From positions 1-16,083 of the forward strand of contig CALAMX010000157.1 of NCBI GenBank assembly GCA_937925755.1: DNA of 16,083 nucleotides. Reading direction: 5' to 3'. The notes beneath the pieces are model-generated. The model saw nothing but the letters and a program-made list of their open reading frames with translations, was not told the origin of the DNA and ran no database searches. Each line of letters opens with the position of its first letter. The first letter of the stretch is position 1. Below are positions 10,090 to 16,083 of this stretch, piece after piece. This stretch comes from an uncultured Burkholderiales bacterium (GTDB lineage Bacteria; Pseudomonadota; Gammaproteobacteria; Burkholderiales; Thiobacillaceae). The translations under genes were made by a program, and so were the position numbers.

Positions 10090-10579
10090 TCTTGGCCTCG
10101 CCGGACTCGCAGGGCCCGATGAAAGTGGCGCGGGTGTGCTCCGTGTAGGTGAGCAGGCCGTTCTCCCGGCTGCGGATGGTCATGTCGAAACGCCCCGCTT
10201 CACGCCAGGTGAGCGTCACCTCGACCGGGATGGGGCGGCCGGGCAGCCATTTTAGACGGCACACACCCGTCATCCCATAGCCATCAGGCAGCACTTGCTC
10301 GCTTGTCACGCTGCAGCCCTTGCGAGCGATCCAATCGAGCAGGTGCTGGTGCGGCTCGTTGCGGATGCAGGTGCGGCTCGTATCCTCCTCGCGGTATCGC
10401 CAGGACAAGGGCTTGAGCAGCCCTGCGCGCTGGGCGCTGAGCTCCCACAGGCCCAGTGGGATGTGTTCGGCCAGCACCTGCTGCGGACGATCCTGTGCTG
10501 CTGTCAGGCCGATATGCAGGGCTTGCGCCAGGGTAGCGGCAGCAATCAGGCGGCGCGGTAGGGTGTGCACGCGAGACAT
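10070..10579 (-). CDS. Probable exported DUF3617-like protein
   Basis: 169 residues. The N-terminus MSRVHTLPRRLIAAATLAQALHI followed by GLTAAQD looks like a signal peptide, with likely cleavage near residue 28. The mature part has PLGLWELSAQ (41-50), four cysteines (71, 89, 107, 157) that could form two disulfides, and an ending of the type MTIRSRENGLL...RATFIGPC (133-157). The GLWE opening, the paired cysteines and the closing GPC match my picture of the DUF3617 family of periplasmic proteins of unknown role. I cannot verify this without a profile search. It starts 16 bases after the proB stop, so it is probably the last gene of the obg-proB operon, although no ribosome-binding site is evident. 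Its 3' end overlaps the convergent membrane-protein gene by 20 bases. Confidence 0.7.
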   Translation of the reverse strand: MSRVHTLPRRLIAAATLAQALHIGLTAAQDRPQQVLAEHIPLGLWELSAQRAGLLKPLSWRYREEDTSRTCIRNEPHQHLLDWIARKGCSVTSEQVLPDGYGMTGVCRLKWLPGRPIPVEVTLTWREAGRFDMTIRSRENGLLTYTEHTRATFIGPCESGEAKINSPGR

Positions 10580-10595
10580 GCGATGCGACGCGGCG

Positions 10596-11717
10596 TCAGA
10601 GCAGCGCCAGATTGTCGCGGTGGATGAGCTCGGGCTCGTCGATGTAGCCGAGGATGGACTCGATCTGCGAGGTTTGCCGCCCTATGATGCGCCGCGCCTC
10701 CTCTGCGCTGTAGTTGGTGAGCCCGTGGGCGATGTCCCGCCCCTCGGGGTCCAGACAGGAGACCACCTCGCCGCGTTGGAAGGCGCCGATGACCTCGGTC
10801 ACGCCGATCGGTAGGAGACTTTTGCCTTGCTCGGTCAGGGCGCGGGTGGCGCCGGCATCGAGCCGGAATGCGCCCTTGACCTGGAGATGGTCGGCCAGCC
10901 ACTGCCGTCGGGCGGCGAGCGGCGTGCGGCGGGCCACGAGCTGTGTGCCGATCGTCTCGCCTGCGGCCAGGCGCAAGAGGACATCGGCCTCGCGCCCGCT
11001 GGCGATGACGGTGTGCGCCCCACTACGGGCCGCGCGTTTGGCCGCCAGCACCTTGCTCAGCATGCCGCCGCGGCCGATGGCGCTGCCGGCGCCGCCGGCC
11101 ATGGCCTCCAAGGCGGGGTCACCGGCGATGGCGTCCCTGACCAGGGTGGCCGTCGGGTCCTTGCGTGGGTCGGCGGTGAATAGGCCGGGCTGGTCGGTCA
11201 GAATCACCAGCACGTCGGCTTCGATCAGGTTGGCAACCAGCGCGCCCAGTGTGTCATTGTCGCCGAACTTGATCTCCTCCGTGGTGACGGTGTCGTTCTC
11301 GTTGATGATGGGGATGACCTTAAGGCGAAGCAGAGTGCGCAAGGTGCTGCGCGCGTTGAGATAGCGTTCGCGGTCAGCCAGGTCGGCATGGGTGAGCAGG
11401 ACCTGGGCGGTGTGCAGGCCATGCGTCCGGAAGCAGCGCTCATAGGCCTCGATTAGGCCCATCTGGCCGACGGCGGCCGCCGCCTGCAGTTCGTTGAGTG
11501 CATGTGGCCGCTTGCGCCAGCCCAGCCGCTGCATGCCCTCGGCGATGGCACCGCTCGACACCAACACCACCTCCTTGCCAAGCCTCGTCAGGCCAGCGAT
11601 CTGCGCCGCCCACTGAGCAAGGCGCTGATGGTCGAGCCCGCGGCCTTCGTTGGTGACCAGGCTGCTGCCAACCTTGACCACCAGGCGCGTGGCACCGGCG
11701 ACGACCGATTCGCTCAT
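10596..11717 (-). CDS. proB: Glutamate 5-kinase with C-terminal PUA domain
   Basis: 373 residues, the standard two-domain ProB length. The amino-acid-kinase domain begins RLVVKVGSSLVT (11-22) and contains VVLVSSGAIAEGMQRLGW and the IPIINENDTV...FGDNDTLGALVA block that binds glutamate and nucleotide. GRGGMLSKVLAAKRAARSG marks its end. A PUA domain follows (about 275-355). ProB phosphorylates glutamate to glutamyl-5-phosphate, the first and proline-inhibited step of proline synthesis. The start overlaps the obg stop by 4 bases (ATGA), and an AGGAGG lies 10 bases upstream inside obg (complement of 11728-11733), so the genes are coupled. An in-frame upstream ATG inside obg is rejected. proA is not adjacent. 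Confidence 0.96.
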   Translation of the reverse strand: MSESVVAGATRLVVKVGSSLVTNEGRGLDHQRLAQWAAQIAGLTRLGKEVVLVSSGAIAEGMQRLGWRKRPHALNELQAAAAVGQMGLIEAYERCFRTHGLHTAQVLLTHADLADRERYLNARSTLRTLLRLKVIPIINENDTVTTEEIKFGDNDTLGALVANLIEADVLVILTDQPGLFTADPRKDPTATLVRDAIAGDPALEAMAGGAGSAIGRGGMLSKVLAAKRAARSGAHTVIASGREADVLLRLAAGETIGTQLVARRTPLAARRQWLADHLQVKGAFRLDAGATRALTEQGKSLLPIGVTEVIGAFQRGEVVSCLDPEGRDIAHGLTNYSAEEARRIIGRQTSQIESILGYIDEPELIHRDNLALL

Positions 11718-12766
11718 TGCGGGGGTTCCTCCTGAAACGCCGTCGGTTCGCTGCACCGGAGTTCGTCCAGATAGTCCATGATGGCGCGCACCAGAGGCTG
11801 GCAGCCATCGCCGCGGATGGCGGCGATGGCGAATACGGGGCCATGCCAGCCGAAATCACGGACAAAGGCGTCGATGCGGGCCTGACGCTCGTCTGGCGGG
11901 ATGAGATCGATCTTGTTCAGCACCAGCCAGCGGGGTTTGCGGTAGAGCGCTTCATCATAGCGACGTAGCTCCTCGACGGTGGCGCGCGCCTGCGCGACCG
12001 GATCGGCATTGGGGTCCAGAGGGGCGATGTCCACCAGGTGCAGCAGCAGGCGGGTGCGCATCAGGTGGCGGAGGAACTGGTGGCCAAGCCCGGCCCCCTC
12101 GGCCGCGCCCTCGATTAGGCCGGGAATGTCGGCGAGCACGAAGCTGCGCTCGCTGTCCACGCGCACCACACCCAGGTTCGGGTGCACAGTGGTGAAGGGA
12201 TAGTCTGCCACCTTGGGACGAGCCGCCGAGACGGCGCGGATGAAGGTCGATTTGCCGGCATTGGGCATGCCTAGCAGGCCCACATCGGCCAGTACCTTGA
12301 GCTCCAGGTGCAGCCGCCGTGCCTCGCCGGGTTCGCCGGGCGTGGATTGGCGCGGGGCCCGGTTGGTGCTCGACTTGAAGTGCAGGTTGCCCAGACCGCC
12401 CTTGCCGCCCCGGGCGATCAGGACGCGCTGACCGTGGTGGGTGAGGTCGGCGATGACCTCGCCGGTGTCCTCGTCCTGGATGACAGTGCCGATCGGAAAG
12501 CGCAGGGTGAGGTCCTCACCGCCGCGGCCGTAGCAGTCCGAACCGCGCCCGTTCTCGCCGTTCTCGGCACGAAATAGCCGCGTGTAACGGTACTCGATCA
12601 GGGTGTTGAGATTGCGGTCGGCCTCCGCCCAGATACTGCCACCGCGGCCGCCGTCGCCACCGTCGGGCCCGCCGCGCGGGACGTATTTCTCGCGGCGAAA
12701 AGAGACCGCACCGTTGCCGCCCTTGCCGGCGATGACCTCGATGCGCGCCTCGTCGATAAATTTCAT
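11714..12766 (-). CDS. obgE: Obg family GTPase (ObgE/CgtA)
   Basis: 350 residues. The glycine-rich Obg fold fills 1-158: KFIDEARIEVIAGKGGNGAV, GGPDGGDGGRGGSIW (32-46), GGKGGLGN (120-127). The GTPase domain follows with G1 GMPNAGKS (166-173), G2 PFTT (190-193), G3 DIPG (213-216) and G4 NKID (284-287). G5 is AAIRGDG, where SA is usual. The acidic C-terminal tail seen in some homologues is nearly absent. Obg binds the large ribosomal subunit late in assembly and links to the stringent response. In many proteobacteria it follows rplU-rpmA directly. Here 419 bases and a terminator separate them. No good ribosome-binding site or promoter is obvious in the 46 bases before the MITE-like element. The symbol cgtA is also used. 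Confidence 0.96.
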   Translation of the reverse strand: MKFIDEARIEVIAGKGGNGAVSFRREKYVPRGGPDGGDGGRGGSIWAEADRNLNTLIEYRYTRLFRAENGENGRGSDCYGRGGEDLTLRFPIGTVIQDEDTGEVIADLTHHGQRVLIARGGKGGLGNLHFKSSTNRAPRQSTPGEPGEARRLHLELKVLADVGLLGMPNAGKSTFIRAVSAARPKVADYPFTTVHPNLGVVRVDSERSFVLADIPGLIEGAAEGAGLGHQFLRHLMRTRLLLHLVDIAPLDPNADPVAQARATVEELRRYDEALYRKPRWLVLNKIDLIPPDERQARIDAFVRDFGWHGPVFAIAAIRGDGCQPLVRAIMDYLDELRCSEPTAFQEEPPQ

Positions 12767-12812
12767 TTGAGTGCGCGAGCAATGTCGAATGAGCTCAAGT
12801 GTAATGCCTTAG

Positions 12813-12828
12813 GGAAGCTCTGCATAAC
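12813..12828 (+). repeat. Left terminal inverted repeat of the MITE-like element
   Basis: GGAAGCTCTGCATAAC, directly preceded by TTAG at 12809-12812. It differs from the inverted right end at two positions, its third and twelfth bases. It lies 46 bases upstream of the obg start codon, so it forms part of the obg upstream region. Confidence 0.75.
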
Positions 12829-12888
12829 GGACTGCGCGGGCGCTCGGCTCCGTTGCGCGGTCTTGGCTCCGGCCGCCGCTTCGCGGCT

Positions 12889-13010
12889 TAACATGCGCTA
12901 CGCGCATGTTAGCCTCCGCCGAAACTGCGTTTTGGCTTCGGCCGCTCGGCTTCGCCTCGCTTGACGTTCGCTGCGCTCACGTTAGCCTACGCCGAAGCTG
13001 CGCTTTCGCT
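12889..13010 (+). repeat. Two imperfect tandem modules inside the MITE-like element
   Basis: The 49 bases from 12889 and the 49 bases from 12962 agree at 39 positions by hand alignment, with a period of 73 bases. Each begins with an inverted repeat. In the first it is perfect: TAACATGCGC (12889-12898) against GCGCATGTTA (12902-12911). In the second it is partly decayed. Both then share GTTAGCCT-CGCCGAA-CTGCG. A short TAACCTCATGTTA at 13019-13031 looks like a third, collapsed copy. Confidence 0.65.
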
Positions 13011-13081
13011 CCCTCGCCTAACCTCATGTTATGTCTCGCGGTTCGCGCTCCGGGCGCGCGGCGCTCAATCCCGCTCGCCGG

Positions 13082-13097
13082 GTTACGCAGAGCTGCC
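13082..13097 (-). repeat. Right terminal inverted repeat of the MITE-like element
   Basis: On the plus strand GTTACGCAGAGCTGCC, directly followed by TTAG at 13098-13101. It is the inverted partner of the left end at 12813-12828, with 14 of 16 matching bases. It ends 41 bases short of the rpmA terminator. Confidence 0.75.
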
Positions 13098-13138
13098 TTA
13101 GGGTGCGTCGAGCTGCAATGCCTATGCCAGTAGGAATG

Positions 13139-13166
13139 AAAAAGCCCTATCCAGAGATAGGGCTTT
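13139..13166 (-). terminator. Intrinsic terminator of the rplU-rpmA operon
   Basis: Read on the minus strand, AAAGCCCTATC pairs perfectly with GATAGGGCTTT over 11 bases around a TCTG loop, ending in a run of five T (complement of 13139-13143). It begins 19 bases after the rpmA stop. This is a textbook rho-independent terminator. It implies that obg is not simply read through from the ribosomal-protein promoter. The matching A-run makes it partly usable in the other direction too. Confidence 0.9.
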
Positions 13167-13185
13167 GCGCGTTTGCGATCCGGTG

Positions 13186-13449
13186 TCAAGCCTGTACAGG
13201 GATGACACTCACGGTACGGCGCTTGAGCGGACCCTTGACGCTGTATTCCACCACGCCATCGACGAGGGCATAGAGGGTGTAGTCCTTGCCCATGCCAACG
13301 TTGCGGCCGGGATGGAACTTCGTGCCGCGCTGACGCACCAGGATATTGCCCGCCGGCACGAATTGGCCGCCGTAGCGCTTCACGCCCAGCATCTTTGGTT
13401 TGGAATCGCGCCCGTTACGCGAGCTGCCACCTGCTTTTTTGTGTGCCAT
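13186..13449 (-). CDS. rpmA: 50S ribosomal protein L27
   Basis: 87 residues, standard for bacterial L27. MAHKKAGGSSRNGRDS at the start, followed by KMLGVKRYGGQFV, GNILVRQRGTKFHPG and NVGMGKDYTLYALVDGVVEY, is the family sequence nearly end to end. The N-terminal tail reaches toward the peptidyl-transferase centre of the large subunit. There is no cleavable extension before MAHKK, unlike in Firmicutes. GAGGAG (complement of 13460-13465) lies 10 bases before the ATG. It follows rplU by 17 bases and is closed by the terminator at 13139-13166. Confidence 0.98.
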   Translation of the reverse strand: MAHKKAGGSSRNGRDSKPKMLGVKRYGGQFVPAGNILVRQRGTKFHPGRNVGMGKDYTLYALVDGVVEYSVKGPLKRRTVSVIPVQA

Positions 13450-13467
13450 GGTCTCGTGACTCCTCGA

Positions 13468-13782
13468 TCAGGCCAGGGAGATCCCGTCGATGCGGATCTC
13501 GGTGTAATTCTGGCGATGTCCCTGGGTCTTGCGGTAGTGCTTGCGACGCCGCATCTTGAAGATGCGGATCTTCTCGCCGCGGCCGTGGCCGAGCACCGTG
13601 GCCCGCACCGTGGCGCCGGCGACGAGCGGTGTCCCTACAGTGATGTTGTCGCCGTCGGCGACCAACAGCACGTCCTTGATCTCGACGCTACCGCCCGCCT
13701 CGACAGGCAGGCTCTCGACCCTGAGCTTACCCCCGGCGGCGACCTTGTATTGCTTGCCGCCAGTCTTGATGACCGCATACAT
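13468..13782 (-). CDS. rplU: 50S ribosomal protein L21
   Basis: 104 residues, typical of L21. MYAVIKTGGKQYKV opens the protein and KIRIFKMRRRKHYRKTQGHR (about 73-92) is the conserved basic segment that binds 23S rRNA. The family N-terminus fixes the start at 13782, supported by TTTGGAG six bases upstream. The frame runs on to 13908 without protein character and across the promoter. It is the first gene of the rplU-rpmA operon, transcribed from the promoter at 13820-13848. Synthesis is therefore coupled to L27. Confidence 0.98.
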   Translation of the reverse strand: MYAVIKTGGKQYKVAAGGKLRVESLPVEAGGSVEIKDVLLVADGDNITVGTPLVAGATVRATVLGHGRGEKIRIFKMRRRKHYRKTQGHRQNYTEIRIDGISLA

Positions 13783-13819
13783 GATGGACTCCAAACAGTG
13801 TGAGTTCAGCAAACCCGTA

Positions 13820-13848
13820 ATTCTATAGTTCGCACACGATCCTTGCAA
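13820..13848 (-). promoter_or_regulatory. Promoter of rplU-rpmA
   Basis: On the minus strand TTGCAA (13848-13843; four of six -35 bases) is followed after exactly 17 bases by TAGAAT (13825-13820; five of six -10 bases). The predicted start of transcription near 13813 gives a leader of about 30 bases. The position, directly upstream of a ribosomal-protein operon, supports the call. Confidence 0.65.
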
Positions 13849-13900
13849 TCGCCTGTAGGAGTCCAGTACCTTTGGCGCCCGGGATGATGGATGAAGACGA

Positions 13901-14389
13901 ATGAGCACGGTGAAATCAGGTCCGTGGTTTACAGCGACCGCGGGTACTGCGGTGTTGAACGGGGCGCTTAGGCCGGCCGGCCGGCGCCGGCGGCTTGCCA
14001 GCTTCGTCTATGAAGCCCTGCTGCTGCTGGCCGTGCTGGTGGTCGCGAGTTTTCCCATTGCGCCCATCGTGCAGGCCTTGCCCGTGCCCTGGGGCAGGTA
14101 CTTCCAGCAGGTTTATCTGGTCGTGGTGGCGGGTGGCTATCTGGTCTGGTTTTGGACGCACGGCGGACAGACCCTGGCCATGAAGACCTGGCGCATACGC
14201 CTGGTGAGCCTCCAGGGCGGGGCGGTCTGTGGCCGCCAGGCCTGGCTGCGCTATGGGCTGGCCCTGCTCGGCGTGGCCGCATGCGGTCTGGGGCTGCTCT
14301 GGGCGCTATGGGATCGAGAGGGGCAGTTCCTGCACGACCGACTGGCTGGGACGCGGCTCGTGGACTCAACCGCGCTCGACGCGCCATAG
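13901..14389 (+). CDS. RDD family membrane protein
   Basis: 162 residues. After a polar N-terminus of about 25 residues with an arginine cluster RRRRLASFVYEALLL (28-42) come hydrophobic segments at about 38-60, 70-86 and 117-136. The family signature GGQTLAMKTWRIRLVSLQGG (88-107) and the closing FLHDRLAGTRLV (143-154, Asp146) identify it as RDD. The first aspartate of the RDD name appears to be a glutamate here (Glu38). The family's role is unsettled. Some members are linked to ion transport, most are unknown. It is divergent from rplU, and its last 24 bases overlap the end of lptG. GGATG lies about eight bases before the ATG. A GC-only stretch (13971-13993) inside the early codons can fold strongly. 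Confidence 0.85.
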   Translation: MSTVKSGPWFTATAGTAVLNGALRPAGRRRRLASFVYEALLLLAVLVVASFPIAPIVQALPVPWGRYFQQVYLVVVAGGYLVWFWTHGGQTLAMKTWRIRLVSLQGGAVCGRQAWLRYGLALLGVAACGLGLLWALWDREGQFLHDRLAGTRLVDSTALDAP

Positions 14390-15436
14390 CGCAACGGTGG
14401 CACCGAGGCCGAACAGCACGAGGGCAGCGAGCGCGCTGGCCATGGGTGGCCAGTCATTGAGCAGGCCGATGTGTCCGGCCAAACGGTTCAGCAGGTGGAA
14501 GGCCAGCCCGATCAATAGCCCGATGAGCACCCGTCCAGCCCAGTGGCCCGTGCGCGGTGGGCTGTAGGCGAAGGGCAGTGCCAACAGCAGCATGACGGGC
14601 GCGGCGAGCGTGAAGGAGAGCTTGTTCCACAGCGCCAGCTCGTAGCGTGCGGTGCGCTGCCTGTTTTCGCGCAGGTGCTCGATGTAGGTGCGTAGCGCCT
14701 GGATGGACATGCGCTCCGGTGGGATCATGAGCACCGCCAGTAGGTCCGGGTTCAGGTCGGAGCGCCAGCGCATGACAGGCACGTGTCGGACCTCGGTTCC
14801 CCGGTCACTGATGTGGGTCTCCACGGTATTGAGCAAGCGCCAGGTCCCGTCAGCGTCCCACTCGGCCCGCTCGCTCTGGCGGATGGTGGTGAGACGGAAA
14901 TCGGCATCGAAGACGTATACGCGCATGTTGCGTAGGCTCGCGTCGGTGGTCATCTCTTGGATGTTGATGAAGCTCGCCCCGTCCTTGGCCCAAAGCCCCG
15001 TCTGAAACTGCTGCGCCACCACACCGGTGGTGGCGCGGGTCTTGAGCTGGTGTGCGGCGCGTTCACTGTGTGGGATCACGTACTCCCCGAGGGCGTGCGC
15101 GCATGCCGCCAGCGCCAGGCCCAGCACCAGCATGTAGCCGGCCAGTCGCGCCACGGACAGCCCGGAGGCCCGCATGACGGTGAATTCGGAATGACTGGCG
15201 AGCCGGGCGAAGGCGAACAGGGCACCGGCGAGGGTGGCCACGGGCAGGACCTCCAGCGCGCGCGAGGGCAGCATCAGCAGGACGTAGGTGAGGGCCAGAC
15301 TGACCGTGTAACGGGGGCTGATGGCCGTGACCTCGTTGATCACGTCCAGCAGTACGAACAGCGTGAGCAGGGCGAGCAGCGCCAGCCCGATCGAGGCGAG
15401 GATCTCGCGTGCCAGATAACGGGCGAGTATGCTCAT
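14366..15436 (-). CDS. lptG: LPS export ABC transporter permease LptG
   Basis: 356 residues, the usual LptG length. N-terminal membrane segments occur at about 13-32, 48-80 and 97-118. A large periplasmic beta-rich domain follows (about 125-265; GLWAKDGASFINIQEM, RNMRVYVFD). Three C-terminal segments complete it (about 268-285, 298-318, 328-350). LptG pairs with LptF and the LptB ATPase to extract lipopolysaccharide from the inner membrane and pass it to LptC. FARLASHSEFTVMRASGLS (76-94) is the conserved cytoplasmic coupling region that contacts LptB. The ATG overlaps the lptF stop by 4 bases (ATGA), so the two permeases are co-translated. A longer frame reaching 15715 is only a shadow of lptF. 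The 3' end overlaps the convergent RDD gene by 24 bases. Confidence 0.94.
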   Translation of the reverse strand: MSILARYLAREILASIGLALLALLTLFVLLDVINEVTAISPRYTVSLALTYVLLMLPSRALEVLPVATLAGALFAFARLASHSEFTVMRASGLSVARLAGYMLVLGLALAACAHALGEYVIPHSERAAHQLKTRATTGVVAQQFQTGLWAKDGASFINIQEMTTDASLRNMRVYVFDADFRLTTIRQSERAEWDADGTWRLLNTVETHISDRGTEVRHVPVMRWRSDLNPDLLAVLMIPPERMSIQALRTYIEHLRENRQRTARYELALWNKLSFTLAAPVMLLLALPFAYSPPRTGHWAGRVLIGLLIGLAFHLLNRLAGHIGLLNDWPPMASALAALVLFGLGATVALWRVERG

Positions 15437-16083
15437 CGCCAGGCCCTTGGCGCGGCACGGGTCAGGCGCCAATACATGACGACGACCAGGGCCAGCATCG
15501 TGCCATGCGTGAGGATCAGGCCTGCGTTGGCCGAGAGCTTTTGCTGCGCCACCCATGCCTCGGACAGGCCGATGAGGTTGCTGTACAGCGCATAGACCAA
15601 CAAGGCGAAGATCACGTTGTACGAGCGACCCGCGCGTGGTGTGATGTGACTGGCCGGCACGGCGAAGAGCGCCAGCATGAGGGCGCTGATCGGATAGCTC
15701 ACGCGCATGACCCATTCTGCCAGGTTGGGGGGGGTTGCGTCGGCGAGCAGCTCGGTCGTGGGGGTGCTGCGCGGGGTGCGAACCTGCTGCTCGACCACGA
15801 CGTTGTCCAACCGCACCGCGTAACGTTCGAACTCCATCATACGGTAATCGGCCGCGCCCGGCGTTCCCTCATAGCGCCGGCCCTGGCTCAGCACCAGATA
15901 ACGGTCGCCCTCGTCCGCCACCCGGACCTCGCCCTCGCGGGCGACGATCACCCCGTAGCGCCCGTGCTGCAGCGACTGGATGAAGATGTTGCGCACACGT
16001 CCGCTCGCGCTGTCGATCGCCTCCACGAAGAACACCCGCCGGCCGTTGGCGGACTCGACGAACACCCCGGGGCTGATGGCCGA
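15433..16083 (-). CDS. lptF: LPS export ABC transporter permease LptF, 3' part (5' end outside window)
   Basis: 216 C-terminal residues are visible and the frame is open at the right edge. Family members run about 360-370 residues, so about 150 are missing, including the first membrane segments. The fragment starts in the periplasmic domain (ISPGVFVESANGRRVFFVEA, GRVRNIFIQS, EGEVRV, YLVLSQGRRYEG, FERYAVRL). It then has three C-terminal hydrophobic segments, including VSYPISALMLALFAVPASHI and YNVIFALLVYALYSNLIGLS, as in LptF. A GTG at 16065 is internal and not a start. Together with LptG it forms the permease heterodimer. In many proteobacteria lptF is divergent from pepA, which would lie beyond this window. 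Confidence 0.94.
   Translation of the reverse strand, partial: SAISPGVFVESANGRRVFFVEAIDSASGRVRNIFIQSLQHGRYGVIVAREGEVRVADEGDRYLVLSQGRRYEGTPGAADYRMMEFERYAVRLDNVVVEQQVRTPRSTPTTELLADATPPNLAEWVMRVSYPISALMLALFAVPASHITPRAGRSYNVIFALLVYALYSNLIGLSEAWVAQQKLSANAGLILTHGTMLALVVVMYWRLTRAAPRAWR

Larger units (their letters stand above)
12813..13097. mobile_element. MITE-like element, 285 bp, with 16-bp inverted ends and TTAG duplication
   Basis: The left end GGAAGCTCTGCATAAC (12813-12828) and the right end read inward, GGCAGCTCTGCGTAAC (complement of 13082-13097), agree at 14 of 16 bases. TTAG flanks both sides directly (12809-12812 and 13098-13101). That fits the four-base YTAR duplications and GG-starting ends known for some IS5-family elements. 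The interior codes for no transposase and is full of short GC-rich repeats and inverted repeats. It is therefore best read as a non-autonomous insert, mobilised in trans if at all. It lies between the rpmA terminator and obg. The longer direct repeat TGCCTTAGGG at both ends slightly blurs the exact boundary. The family link is inference. Confidence 0.7.

Noticed and set aside
12884..13040. Possible integron attC site, because GCTTAAC and GCCTAAC resemble the core-site half
   Set aside because: The partner box reads GTTAGCC or GTTATGT instead of GTTRRRY, there is no integrase or cassette, and the terminal repeats with TTAG duplication explain the region better.
12767..13273. Small plus-strand open frames over the MITE-like element, two sharing a peptide of the type AHVSLRR
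   Set aside because: The shared peptide comes from the tandem DNA modules. No ribosome-binding sites and no family character, so not annotated as genes.

Overview
This window looks like ordinary chromosome from a GC-rich proteobacterium, most likely a Gamma- or Betaproteobacterium. The evidence is the Gram-negative lipopolysaccharide exporter genes lptF/lptG, the DNA polymerase III chi subunit next to valS, the rplU-rpmA / obg-proB neighbourhood, and a WrbA / HugZ-like / DUF2069 cluster. A membrane-bound c-type cytochrome of a kind I associate with sulfur-oxidising lineages, and a short perfect palindrome of a kind I vaguely associate with purple sulfur bacteria, are only weak hints at a finer placement. 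No rRNA or tRNA was found to settle it.

Layout, left to right. (1) 1-1083: the 3' two thirds of leuA (+), cut by the window edge. It meets a convergent single-haem membrane cytochrome gene (1174-1962, -), with two hairpins between them. (2) 2084-3724: a tight minus-strand operon wrbA, HugZ-like flavin protein, DUF2069 membrane protein. (3) 3725-3827: a divergent regulatory region holding a perfect 20-bp palindrome. (4) 3828-6703: a plus-strand run sucC-sucD-holC-unknown, every junction overlapping by 4 to 11 bases. (5) 6704-6965: a lower-GC leader, then valS and a small three-helix membrane protein (to 10089). (6) 10070-12766: minus-strand operon obg-proB-DUF3617-like. (7) 12767-13185: a non-coding stretch mostly made of a 285-bp MITE-like element with 16-bp inverted ends and a TTAG duplication, followed by a clear terminator for rpmA. 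(8) 13186-13782: rplU-rpmA (-) with a good promoter. (9) 13901-14389: an RDD-family membrane protein (+). (10) 14366-16083: lptF-lptG (-), with lptF cut by the right edge.

Functionally the genes are mostly core: leucine and proline synthesis, TCA-cycle succinyl-CoA synthetase, valyl-tRNA synthetase, ribosomal proteins L21/L27 with the ribosome-linked GTPase Obg, replication clamp-loader chi, and LPS transport. I do not see a hidden defence, secondary-metabolite or mobile gene system. The parts that repay a second look are the MITE between rpmA and obg, the palindrome between wrbA and sucC, the repeat-bearing unknown protein between holC and valS, the valS leader, and the cytochrome. Every site call here is by eye.
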